This document shows, in pieces, positions 32,273 through 39,829 of a DNA stretch of 42,097 nucleotides. The notes below the pieces were generated by a model. The model was not told where the DNA came from. It did not search any database and was given only the letters and a program-made list of their open reading frames with translations. The first letter of the stretch is position 1. Each line of letters begins with the position of its first letter. This stretch comes from Candidatus Rokuibacteriota bacterium (GTDB lineage Bacteria; Methylomirabilota; Methylomirabilia; Rokubacteriales; CSP1-6). Both the position numbers and the translations under genes were made by a program. The stretch spans positions 1 through 42,097 of the forward strand of contig QHSQ01000152.1 of the NCBI GenBank assembly GCA_003221615.1. Direction: 5' to 3'.

Positions 32273-33124
32273 ATGGCCCATCGAGCCATCCTCGCCGGCG
32301 TGTCCCTCGGTCGTGGCGTTCCGGTGGCCGTCATGGGCGCCCTCAACGTGAGCCCCGAGTCTTTCCACGCGGGATCCGTCCACACGGAGGGCGACGAGCT
32401 CCTCGCGGCCGCGCTGGCCATGGTCGACGCGGGGGCAGCGCTGATCGACGTCGGCGCTCGATCGACCGCCCCTTATGGCGCGACCGCGATCGGTGCCGAG
32501 GACGAGCGCGACCGCCTGGCTCGGGCGGTCGAGGTGTTGGCGACCAAGGTGCCCGTGCCCATCTCGGCCGACACGGCCCACCCGGGGCCGGCACGCGCGG
32601 CGCTCGATGCGGGCGCTCGAGTCATCAACGACGTCTCCGGTCTCCGCAATCCCGCGGTGGCCGCCCTCATCCGGGAGCGCGGTGCCGGCGCCATCCTCAT
32701 GGCTTCTCCGAAGGACAGCCCGTCCAGGCTGGGGCCCGTCGAATCGGTAAAGGGGCTTCTCAGGGAAGCTCTCGAACGTTCGAGAATCGCTGGGATTGCT
32801 GACCGGCATATCGTCCTCGATCCCGGGATCGGGTTCTTCAGGGGCGAGGAGATGGCCTGGGACGAGTGGGATGCGGCGGTTCTGGCGGGCCTGGCGGAGC
32901 TCGAAGCGCTGGGGCGCCCGCTCTGCATCGGAGTGTCACGAAAGTCCTTTCTCGGCGCGATCACCGGCCGGGCCAGGACCGAGGACCGCCTGGCCGGCTC
33001 GGTGGCCGCGACGTCGGTGGCGGTCTTCAACGGCGCGGCTCTGGTCCGCACCCATGACGTCGCCGAGACGCTCGACGCCGTCCGTGTCGCCGAACGCATC
33101 CGGCGGGCAGGGGGCACTCTATAA
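32273..33124 (+). CDS. folP: Dihydropteroate synthase
   Basis: The 283-residue protein is a pterin-binding TIM barrel that joins p-aminobenzoate to dihydropterin pyrophosphate. MGALNVSPESF, ALIDVGARSTAP, ISADTAHPGPARAALDAGARVINDVSGL, VLDPGIGFF, GVSRKSFLG and RTHDVAET line up with the family in order. Two substrate loops differ from the usual form: loop 1 lacks the SDGG tail after the SF, and loop 2 has GARSTAPYG where most have GGESTRPGA. The position between ftsH and glmM is the classic folP position. A close relative acting on another pterin cannot be excluded. Confidence 0.9.
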   Translation: MAHRAILAGVSLGRGVPVAVMGALNVSPESFHAGSVHTEGDELLAAALAMVDAGAALIDVGARSTAPYGATAIGAEDERDRLARAVEVLATKVPVPISADTAHPGPARAALDAGARVINDVSGLRNPAVAALIRERGAGAILMASPKDSPSRLGPVESVKGLLREALERSRIAGIADRHIVLDPGIGFFRGEEMAWDEWDAAVLAGLAELEALGRPLCIGVSRKSFLGAITGRARTEDRLAGSVAATSVAVFNGAALVRTHDVAETLDAVRVAERIRRAGGTL

Positions 33125-33125
33125 T
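33120..33125 (+). promoter_or_regulatory. -10 promoter element of glmM
   Basis: A consensus TATAAT overlaps the folP stop codon (33122-33124) and lies 47 bases before the glmM ATG. No clear -35 box is present upstream. Confidence 0.5.
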
Positions 33126-33172
33126 GATCGAGGTGCGTACCGAGTGAAGGCGAATCCAGGTACGAGATCTCG

Positions 33173-34525
33173 ATGACGCGTCTGTTCGGGACCGACGGGA
33201 TCCGGGGCGTCGCGAACGAGGAGCCGCTGACCCCCGAGCTCGCGTTTCGCGTCGGTCGCCAGCTCGTCGCCACCCTGCAAGTCGACCACGGCGTCGATCA
33301 CGCCCGAATCGTCATCGGCCGCGACACCAGGCGCTCGGGTCCGCTCCTCGAGGCGGCTCTCGTCTCCGGGGCTCTATCTGCCGGCGCCGATTGCTTTTCC
33401 GTCGGGGTGCTCCCGACGCCGGGCATCGCCCTCCTGACGCGCCGCCTGGCGGCTCATGGCGGCATCGTGCTCAGTGCCTCGCACAATCCGTTCGAGGACA
33501 ACGGCATCAAGCTGTTCTCGTCCGAAGGCACCAAGTTCCCGGACGCATGGGAGGCTGAAATCGAACAGCGGCTGGACGCGCTGGACCGGGCGCCCCGCGC
33601 TCGCGGTGCGAAGATCGGCGCGTCGGTCGACTACGACCGTGCCGAGGCCGAGTACGTGGAGTTCCTCTGTAGCTGCTTCCCCCTCGATCTCAGCTCCCTC
33701 ACGGTCGCCGTCGACTGCGCCCATGGGGCGACGTACCGGGTGGCGCCGCGGGTGTTTCGCCGACTCGGCGCCCGGGTGCTGACGATCGGCGCCCGCCCCG
33801 ATGGCGTGAACATCAACGCGGGCTTCGGCGCGCTCCATCCCGAGAAGCTCCAGGCCAGGGTGCGCGCCGCCGGCGCCTCGATCGGCTTCGCGTTCGACGG
33901 CGACGGCGACCGGCTGATCTCGGTCGACCATACCGGAGAGATCCGCGACGGGGACTACGCGCTCGCGATCGCGGGACGCCATCTGGCCTCGCGACAGCGG
34001 CTCAAGCAGAACCTCGTCGTCACCACCGTCATGGCCAACCTCGGCCTCGATCAGGCCCTCGAGGCCGCGGGGATCCGCGTGGTCAAGACGCAGGTCGGCG
34101 ACCGCTACGTATTCGAGGAGATGCAACGACTCGGCGCCAATCTCGGCGGCGAGCAATCGGGTCATCTCCTGTTCCTCGACCACGCGCCCGCCGGCGACGG
34201 CATCCTCTCCGCGCTCGCCCTGCTCAGTGTGGCCGGCGAGACCGGCGAGCCCCTGGCGTCCCTGTCGACCTGCCTCAGCAAATTTCCCCAGGTGCTCCTG
34301 AACGTGTCCGTGCGATCCAAGCCGCCGATCGACTCGATCGCCGGTATCGCCGAGCGCAAGGCGGCCTTCGAGCAGGAGATGGCGGGCCGTGGCCGCGTCC
34401 TGATCCGCTACTCGGGCACCGAGTCCCTGGCCCGGGTCATGATCGAGGGCGCCGACGCCGCCCGCATCCGCGCGATGGCCGACGACCTCGCGGGACTCAT
34501 CCGCGCCCAGATCGGCGAGCAGTGA
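33173..34525 (+). CDS. glmM: Phosphoglucosamine mutase
   Basis: The 450-residue protein converts glucosamine-6-phosphate to glucosamine-1-phosphate for UDP-GlcNAc and cell-wall synthesis. It starts MTRLFGTDGIRGVAN, has the phospho-serine loop VLSASHNPFEDNGIK (catalytic S103), the metal loop DGDGDR (242-247), the sugar-binding GGEQSGHLLF and the phosphate-binding RYSGTESLARVM. Length is normal. Its TGA overlaps the GTG of acpS. Confidence 0.97.
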   Translation: MTRLFGTDGIRGVANEEPLTPELAFRVGRQLVATLQVDHGVDHARIVIGRDTRRSGPLLEAALVSGALSAGADCFSVGVLPTPGIALLTRRLAAHGGIVLSASHNPFEDNGIKLFSSEGTKFPDAWEAEIEQRLDALDRAPRARGAKIGASVDYDRAEAEYVEFLCSCFPLDLSSLTVAVDCAHGATYRVAPRVFRRLGARVLTIGARPDGVNINAGFGALHPEKLQARVRAAGASIGFAFDGDGDRLISVDHTGEIRDGDYALAIAGRHLASRQRLKQNLVVTTVMANLGLDQALEAAGIRVVKTQVGDRYVFEEMQRLGANLGGEQSGHLLFLDHAPAGDGILSALALLSVAGETGEPLASLSTCLSKFPQVLLNVSVRSKPPIDSIAGIAERKAAFEQEMAGRGRVLIRYSGTESLARVMIEGADAARIRAMADDLAGLIRAQIGEQ

Positions 34526-34905
34526 AGATCTCGGGAGTCGGCGTCGATCTGGTGAGCATTCCCAGGATGCGCACAACGATCGACCGCTGGCAGGACCGTT
34601 TCGTGGGCCGGGTGTTCACGGACGCCGAAATCGCCTATTGTCGAGCGCGGCGCGATCCGGCGCCCCACTTCGCGGCGCGCTTCGCCGCCAAGGAGGCCGG
34701 CTTCAAGGCGCTGGGTACCGGCCTGCAGATGGGTGTGCGCTGGCGTGAGCTCGAGGTGCGTCGCGAGCGCGAGGAAGCGCCGACCCTCGTCCTGTCGGGA
34801 CGCGCCAGAGAGATCGGCCTCGTCAGGGGCGCGAGCCGGGTACTCCTCTCGCTGACCCACGAAGGTGACTATGCGCTCGCGCAGGCGATTCTGGTGGGCG
34901 ACTAG
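34522..34905 (+). CDS. acpS: Holo-[acyl-carrier-protein] synthase
   Basis: The 127-residue protein transfers 4'-phosphopantetheine from CoA to acyl carrier protein. The metal-binding Asp is D9 in GVDLVSIPRM and the Glu is E58 in RFAAKEAGFKALGTG; LSLTHEGDYALAQAI closes the fold. The GTG start overlaps the glmM stop (GTGA), a common glmM-acpS-nnrD order. The following lipoprotein gene starts inside its last 35 bases. Confidence 0.95.
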   Translation: MKISGVGVDLVSIPRMRTTIDRWQDRFVGRVFTDAEIAYCRARRDPAPHFAARFAAKEAGFKALGTGLQMGVRWRELEVRREREEAPTLVLSGRAREIGLVRGASRVLLSLTHEGDYALAQAILVGD

Positions 34906-35641
34906 CGTGGCGATCGGCTCGTTCGTCGTCTCCGGCTGCGCCCACTCTGGGGCGCTTCCCGAGCTCGAAGGCCTGCCCGGAAGGATCTCGGGGCAGCTCG
35001 GGCAGCGCGGCGTTGTCATCGCGGCGCCGCACGGCAACACGGACGCTCGCACGGGCGAGATCGCCGCAGAGCTTGGTCGCCGGACCGGCTTCGGGGTCGT
35101 CATCGCGACCGGGTTCAACCTCGAGCCGGACACCCGCGATCTGCCCGGCCGGCGCTATCAGGTCAACCGACCCTTCGAGGGCACCCCGGGGCGGCCGCCG
35201 TCGGAAGACGTCGCGAGCGAAGGCGCCCGGCAGGTCTATCGAGCCTACGAGCAGCGCGTGCGCGAGGTCGCGCAGGGGCCGCTGGTCTTCTACGCCGAGA
35301 TCCACGGCAACAACCATCGCGACGCGGTCAGCCAGATCGAGATCGCGACGGTGGGCGTCGATCGCGACGAGGCCGCGCGGCTCCGGACGCTCCTCGAGCT
35401 GATCCGTGACGCGTATCTGCGTGCGAACCGCGAGGCGCCGCGGCTCGAGATCCTCGTCGAGCCGGCCAATCCGGTGCGGTACGCCGCCTCCGGCGCCAAG
35501 CGCGACGGCATCCTCAGGCTGCCGCAGCGCGCGCTGCACATTGAGCTGCCCAAGGCCGCGCGCACCGAATGGCGCGAGACCTACATCGCCATCCTCGCCG
35601 ATTTCCTCGTTCAGGCGGTCACGCCCCTCACCGGGAAATAG
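34871..35641 (+). CDS. Lipoprotein, possibly N-formylglutamate-amidohydrolase-like
   Basis: The 256-residue protein begins at the ATG at 34871 (GAAGG five bases upstream). A short signal peptide ends in a lipobox with C23 in FVVSGC, so it is lipidated. The mature part has GVVIAAPHGNTDARTGEIAAEL (H54, D58, E63), a YQVNRPFEG motif and LVFYAEIHGNN (E143, H145). The PHG and later ExH pattern recalls zinc-dependent N-formylglutamate amidohydrolases and related peptidoglycan amidases; I treat this as a weak resemblance. It is wedged between acpS and nnrD, and nnrD follows after 2 bases. Confidence 0.75.
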   Translation: MRSRRRFWWATSVAIGSFVVSGCAHSGALPELEGLPGRISGQLGQRGVVIAAPHGNTDARTGEIAAELGRRTGFGVVIATGFNLEPDTRDLPGRRYQVNRPFEGTPGRPPSEDVASEGARQVYRAYEQRVREVAQGPLVFYAEIHGNNHRDAVSQIEIATVGVDRDEAARLRTLLELIRDAYLRANREAPRLEILVEPANPVRYAASGAKRDGILRLPQRALHIELPKAARTEWRETYIAILADFLVQAVTPLTGK

Positions 35642-35643
35642 CC

Positions 35644-37206
35644 GTGCTGGGCGTCTTCACCGCCGAGGAGATGCGGCGGCTCGATCAGCGGGCGATCACC
35701 GACCTCGGCATCCCCGGGGCCACACTGATGGAGAACGCCGGCCGCGGAGCCGCCGAGGCGGTCGTCGCCGCGCTCCCGGCTCTCGGCGCGCCGCGCCGCG
35801 GCGCCAGGATCGTGATCGTCTGCGGCAAGGGGGGCAACGGCGGCGACGGCTTCGTGGTGGCCCGCTGGCTCAAGCGTCACGGCGCGCGCCCCAGCGTGCT
35901 GCTGATGCACCAGCCGGCCGAGATCGGCGGCGACGCCGGCCGCAAGCTCGCGGAGCTCTCGCGTAGCGGCATCCGACCTCGGCCCTTCGCGGATGATCGA
36001 GCGTCGGCCAGGGAGCTCTCGCGCGCCCACCTGATCGTCGACGCGCTACTCGGGACGGGATCGCGCGGGGCCGCCGAAGGGGGCATCTCGCGCGCGATCG
36101 AGCTGATCAACGCGAGCGGCCGGCCCGTCGTCGCGCTCGATATCCCATCCGGGCTGTCGGCGAACACCGGGGCCCACGCCGGAGCGGCCATCAAGGCGAC
36201 GGTGACCCTGACGTTCGCCGGGCTCAAGCGCGGTCTCGTCACCTCCCCGGGCGACGAGCTCGCCGGGCGCGTCAGCGTGATCTCCATCGGCGTCCCCGAC
36301 CACGAGGTCGCGCGGGGGGTGACGACGTTCCTGCTCGAGCCGGCCGACGTGGCGCCGCACTTCCCGTGGCGCTCGCGCGCGACTCACAAGGGGACCTACG
36401 GCCACCTCCTGCTGGTGGCGGGCTCGCTCGGCAAGACGGGCGCCGCGGCGCTCAGCGCGCTGTCGGCGATGCGCAGCGGCACCGGGCTCGTCACGGTGGC
36501 CGTACCGGCGAGCCAGCAACCGGTCGTCGCGAGCCTCGTGCTGGAGGCGATGACCGAGACTTTGCCCGAGACCTCGGCGCGCACGCTCGCGCTGAAGGCG
36601 CGCGAGGCGATTCTGGAGCTCGCCGGCTTGCGCGACGCCGTCGCGATCGGTCCGGGGATCGGGCTCGACGACGAGACGGCCCAGGTGGCGCGCGGCCTGG
36701 TCCACGAGCTTCGCCTGCCCATGGCCGTCGACGCCGATGCCCTGACGGCGCTGGCCGGCCATCTCGACGTGCTGCGCGACGCTCCGGCCCCGCGCTGTCT
36801 CACCCCGCATCCCGGGGAGATGGCGCGGATGCTCGGGGCGCGCGTGGACGAGGTCCAGCGCGACCGGATCGAGACCGTGCGCGAGTTCGCGACACGCCAT
36901 CGTGTCCACATCGTCTTGAAGGGCGCACGCAGCGTGATCGGCGCGCCGGACGGGCGCGTCTTCGTGAATCCGACCGGAAATCCCGGGATGGCGAGCGGCG
37001 GCACCGGTGACGTGCTCACGGGGATGCTGGGCGCGTTCCTGGCGCGCGGCCTCGAGCCCGGCGCGGCGCTACGCGCGAGCGTCTATCTCCACGGCAGCGC
37101 CGGCGACATCGCTGCGGAGCGTCTTGGCGAAGAAGCGCTGATCGCGCGGGACGTCATCGCGGGCATTCCGGAGGCGTTCAAGAGGCTCCGTGGCGGCGGC
37201 GGTTGA
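35644..37206 (+). CDS. nnrD: Bifunctional NAD(P)H-hydrate epimerase / ADP-dependent dehydratase
   Basis: From the GTG at 35644 the protein has 520 residues. The N-terminal YjeF_N epimerase domain (about 1-215) shows LMENAGRGAAEAV, CGKGGNGGDGFVVARWL and VDALLGTGSRG followed by ALDIPSGLSANTG. The C-terminal ribokinase-like dehydratase (about 230-520) shows KGTYGHLLLVAGS, GPGIGLDDE, LTPHPGEMARML and NPTGNPGMASGGTGDVLTG. Together they repair hydrated NADH and NADPH. An in-frame extension upstream overlaps the lipoprotein gene and is not needed. tsaE starts inside its last 17 bases. Confidence 0.95.
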   Translation: MLGVFTAEEMRRLDQRAITDLGIPGATLMENAGRGAAEAVVAALPALGAPRRGARIVIVCGKGGNGGDGFVVARWLKRHGARPSVLLMHQPAEIGGDAGRKLAELSRSGIRPRPFADDRASARELSRAHLIVDALLGTGSRGAAEGGISRAIELINASGRPVVALDIPSGLSANTGAHAGAAIKATVTLTFAGLKRGLVTSPGDELAGRVSVISIGVPDHEVARGVTTFLLEPADVAPHFPWRSRATHKGTYGHLLLVAGSLGKTGAAALSALSAMRSGTGLVTVAVPASQQPVVASLVLEAMTETLPETSARTLALKAREAILELAGLRDAVAIGPGIGLDDETAQVARGLVHELRLPMAVDADALTALAGHLDVLRDAPAPRCLTPHPGEMARMLGARVDEVQRDRIETVREFATRHRVHIVLKGARSVIGAPDGRVFVNPTGNPGMASGGTGDVLTGMLGAFLARGLEPGAALRASVYLHGSAGDIAAERLGEEALIARDVIAGIPEAFKRLRGGGG

Positions 37207-37759
37207 GCTCGTCAGCGCGAGCGCCGAGGCGACCGAGGCCGCTGGTGAGCGCCTCGGCCTCACACTCGGCCCGGGCTCGGTCGTCGCGCTGACCGGCGAG
37301 CTGGGCGCCGGCAAGACCTGCTTCGTCCAGGGGCTGGTGCGCGGTCTCGGCGCCACCGTGCGCGCGACGAGCCCGACGTTCGTCCTCGTCAACCAGTACA
37401 AGGGCCGCGTTGCCGTCCATCACGTCGACGCCTATCGAACCGACAGCATGACCGAGCTGATGGATCTGGGACTGCTCGATCTGATGGGGGGCGACGGTGT
37501 GACTGTCATCGAGTGGGCGGACAGCGCCCGCGCGAGCGGCTCTACTGGAACGGTCCCGAGGCCCTCGCCGACGCGGAGCTCCTCGCGATCCAGCTCGGCT
37601 CCGGCATCCGCGGCAAGAGCGCGATCGACGTCGCCCGCGAGGTGCTCGCCGCCTATGGCTCCCTGGCCGACGTCGCGGGACGGGAGGTGGCCGAGCTCGC
37701 GACAGTGTCGGGCATCGGGCCTGCGAAGGCGGCGCGGCTGGTGGCCGCCTTCGAGCTGA
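37190..37759 (+). CDS. tsaE: tRNA t6A biosynthesis ATPase TsaE, C-terminus lost at junction with radC
   Basis: Residues 1-111 are a good TsaE: Walker A ALTGELGAGKT (33-43), RATSPTFVLVNQY, VHHVDAYRTDS, GLLDLMGGDGVTVIEWAD. TsaE is the ATPase of the TsaBDE complex that makes N6-threonylcarbamoyladenosine. The family normally continues for about 40 more residues after EWAD. Here, past 37523, the frame turns into Ser/Pro/Arg-rich sequence and runs to 37759 while radC is read in another frame. The last native residues and the radC N-terminus overlap at about 37513-37540, suggesting a deletion that joined the two genes. tsaB, often next door, is absent. Activity of the product is doubtful. Confidence 0.8.
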   Translation: MAAAVELVSASAEATEAAGERLGLTLGPGSVVALTGELGAGKTCFVQGLVRGLGATVRATSPTFVLVNQYKGRVAVHHVDAYRTDSMTELMDLGLLDLMGGDGVTVIEWADSARASGSTGTVPRPSPTRSSSRSSSAPASAARARSTSPARCSPPMAPWPTSRDGRWPSSRQCRASGLRRRRGWWPPSS

Positions 37760-38169
37760 CCCGGCGTCTGCGGGCTCGCATCCCGGGTGCCCGCGTCACC
37801 CTGTCCGGCCCCGCCGAGGTCTACGCGGCGTACGGGCCGCTCATGGAGGACCTCAAGCGGGAAGTGTTCCGGATCGCGCTGCTCGACGCCCAGAACGGTT
37901 TACTTCACGACCGCGTGATCTCGCAGGGGACCTTGTCGGCGAGCCTCGTACACCCGCGCGACGTATTCAAGCCGGCGATCCTCGAGTCGGCCGCGTCGGT
38001 GATCCTGCTCCACAATCATCCCAGCGGCGATCCGACCCCGAGCCGTGAGGACGTCCGGCTGACCCGTCAGCTGGTCGAGTGCGCCCGCCTGCTCGACCTG
38101 AGGATCCACGACCACCTGGTGATCGGGCGCGGCAGGTTCGTCAGCCTCGCCGAAAAGGGCATCATCTAG
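37513..38169 (+). CDS. radC: RadC-family JAMM protein, N-terminus shortened
   Basis: The 218-residue protein has a helix-hairpin-helix (VSGIGPAKAARLVAAFELTRR, about 64-85) and a JAB/JAMM domain with the metal motif LLHNHPSGDPTPSRED (H167, H169, D180). Most RadC proteins start with about 10-15 residues before the RPRERL motif; here GTG 37513 leaves only four (MGGQ), there is no ribosome-binding site, and the start lies inside tsaE. The core is otherwise intact. RadC proteins were once linked to DNA repair, but their real role is unsettled. Confidence 0.9.
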   Translation: MGGQRPRERLYWNGPEALADAELLAIQLGSGIRGKSAIDVAREVLAAYGSLADVAGREVAELATVSGIGPAKAARLVAAFELTRRLRARIPGARVTLSGPAEVYAAYGPLMEDLKREVFRIALLDAQNGLLHDRVISQGTLSASLVHPRDVFKPAILESAASVILLHNHPSGDPTPSREDVRLTRQLVECARLLDLRIHDHLVIGRGRFVSLAEKGII

Positions 38170-38185
38170 CCCGGACCCGGACGCG

Positions 38186-38431
38186 TTAGCTCTTGGCCAG
38201 CTTCTCGATCTGCTTCCGCGGCAGGGTCTGGAGGCGCGAGAGCAGCGACTTCACTTTGCGCTCGGATGAGTGATCGGCCAGGATCAGCTTCTTCGATCGG
38301 GTCCCGTTCACGATGTACGCCACCCAGTCATCGAGATTGGGAGTGCCGCGCCAGGCAACGGTCACCCCGCTCATGCGGAGGCGTCGCCGACCTTCCACCT
38401 TTGCAAGTGGCTTCCTGCTACTGCCGTCCAT
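38186..38431 (-). CDS. Small hypothetical protein
   Basis: The 81-residue frame starts at an ATG with GGAGG 11 bases upstream; an internal ATG at 38374 is the other option. It is rich in Lys/Arg, especially at the ends (RKPLAKVEGRRRLRM and LPRKQIEKLAKS), and its codons in the second half favour G/C in third position like its neighbours. It matches no family I know. Its stop lies 16 bases from the end of radC, in convergent orientation. Confidence 0.45.
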   Translation of the reverse strand: MDGSSRKPLAKVEGRRRLRMSGVTVAWRGTPNLDDWVAYIVNGTRSKKLILADHSSERKVKSLLSRLQTLPRKQIEKLAKS

Positions 38432-38773
38432 CGTGATCTGTACCTCCAGGAAACGCCGGTCGTCGTGACCGAAGTGCGACGTGGAAGTGAACGAGGAACA
38501 TGGCCCGCCAACCTTACGAGCCCTGAGATTTCAGTGTCAAGGTCTCGTTTGTCCGCGAAATGGGCGCGCGAGACGCGCGCGGCGCGAGTCACACCCGCGT
38601 GGAATCCGGGAATCTTCGTGGGTGTGCTCTCCGTGGACGAATGGACCGTCATATTCCGGCGACGCCCTCGTGAGCCCGCATCAGATCGGGCGATTTTGTC
38701 GATTGTGGATAGTGGTGGACAAGTGGATATCCTGTGAGCATTTTTGGTGCCGCGCTTGCGGCAAGAAGCTCGC
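38432..38773. other. Intergenic region with DnaA-box-like cluster
   Basis: The 342 bases between the small gene and pyrD (both minus strand) show no convincing coding frame. Around 38690-38745 the DNA is AT-richer and holds TGTGGATAG (38704-38712, one mismatch to the DnaA box TGTGGATAA), GGTGGACAA (38714-38722) and AGTGGATAT (38722-38730), spaced 8-10 bases apart. The rest contains only short GC repeats such as GCGCGAGACGCGCGCGGCGCG. A promoter for the small gene should lie here but none is clear. Confidence 0.4.
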
Positions 38774-39760
38774 TCAGCGGCGCGCGACGAGACGCTCGAG
38801 GATCAGACGTGCGAGAATCGGCCCGCGCGTGACGAATCCGGTGAAGTAACCGACCGCGGTCGCGCCCTCGTCGAGCAGGGTCGCGGCCTTGTCGGCCGAG
38901 TCCACGCCGCCGGTCGCGATGATCTCCAGGTCGTTGCCGAAGACGCGGCGCGTTCTCCTCAGGTTGTCCAGTGTGGTCGGGAAAATGTCGGGTCCAGAGA
39001 GCCCGCCCTCGCCCTGTGAGAGCTGCCGGTTCGCGACCTTTCGTGTGTTGCCGTAGTTGACGATCCGCACACCGGCATCCAGCGCTGCCGGGATGATCTC
39101 GCGCTCGTTCGTCTCGGCGAAATCGGGCGAGAGCTTGACGATCAGCGGCTTCTCGGTCGCGCGCCGCACCTCTCGGAGCAAGGTCGCGAGCTCGCCGGGC
39201 TTGCGGCTCCACTCGTAGACCAGCCGCGTGTTGGGCGAGGAGATGTTGAACTCGACCAGATCGCCGAGCAGGCCGAGCTCGCGCACGAGCTTCACGTAGT
39301 CCCCGATCGTTTCCCCGGCCACGCTCACGATCAGCGGGACCCGGTGGCGAAGTGACGCGATCGAGGCCCGAAATCGCTCGAGGCCGGGGTTCTGAAATCC
39401 GTTACAGTTCACGAGGCCCGGCCCGGCGTCGGTGCTCGTCCGGACGAGGTTGGGCTGGGGATGGCCCGGACGCGCCTGGATCGTGATCGACTTGGCGGTG
39501 ACGGCGCCGAAGCCCAACCCCATCGCGCGCCCGAGAATCGCCGGATCGTAGTACATCGCCGCGAGGATGACGGGGTTGGGGAGCAGGACTCCGCCCAGCG
39601 CGATCGCGAGCCGCGGATCGTCCAGCCGGAAGTAGCGCAGCCGATCCAGGGGTAGCAAGCGCAGGAAATTCTGGCCCAGCGAGACCGCCACCGGTTCGGG
39701 CAGACGCGAGAGGAAGGCGGCGTAGAGGAACCGGTAAAGGGCCGCGATCGTTCGGCTCAT
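38774..39760 (-). CDS. pyrD: Dihydroorotate dehydrogenase, class 2 (quinone-linked)
   Basis: From the ATG at 39760 the protein has 328 residues. The N-terminal helices (LYRFLYAAFLSRLPEP, SLGQNFLRLLPLDRLRYF) suit membrane association of class 2 enzymes. The barrel shows NPVILAAMYYDPAILGRAMGLGFGAVTAKSITIQ, NCNGFQNPG, FNISSPNT (Ser as catalytic base, the class 2 trait), LIVKLSPDF and ATGGVDSADKAATLLDEGA. It oxidises dihydroorotate to orotate in pyrimidine synthesis and passes electrons to quinone. The loop around KSITIQARPGHPQPNLVRT differs in detail from E. coli PyrD. It is transcribed divergently from the lipoprotein gene at 39830. Confidence 0.92.
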   Translation of the reverse strand: MSRTIAALYRFLYAAFLSRLPEPVAVSLGQNFLRLLPLDRLRYFRLDDPRLAIALGGVLLPNPVILAAMYYDPAILGRAMGLGFGAVTAKSITIQARPGHPQPNLVRTSTDAGPGLVNCNGFQNPGLERFRASIASLRHRVPLIVSVAGETIGDYVKLVRELGLLGDLVEFNISSPNTRLVYEWSRKPGELATLLREVRRATEKPLIVKLSPDFAETNEREIIPAALDAGVRIVNYGNTRKVANRQLSQGEGGLSGPDIFPTTLDNLRRTRRVFGNDLEIIATGGVDSADKAATLLDEGATAVGYFTGFVTRGPILARLILERLVARR

Positions 39761-39829
39761 GCGGGCGACCGGGTCGAAGGATAACACGCGCTCTTGACGA
39801 ATGGCGACGCCGCCATTTAGGGTAAGGCA

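Noticed and set aside
38575..38605. GC-rich GCGCGAGACGCGCGCGGCGCG repeats considered as a CRISPR or phage attachment site
   Set aside because: No regular repeat-spacer pattern and no integrase or tRNA nearby.
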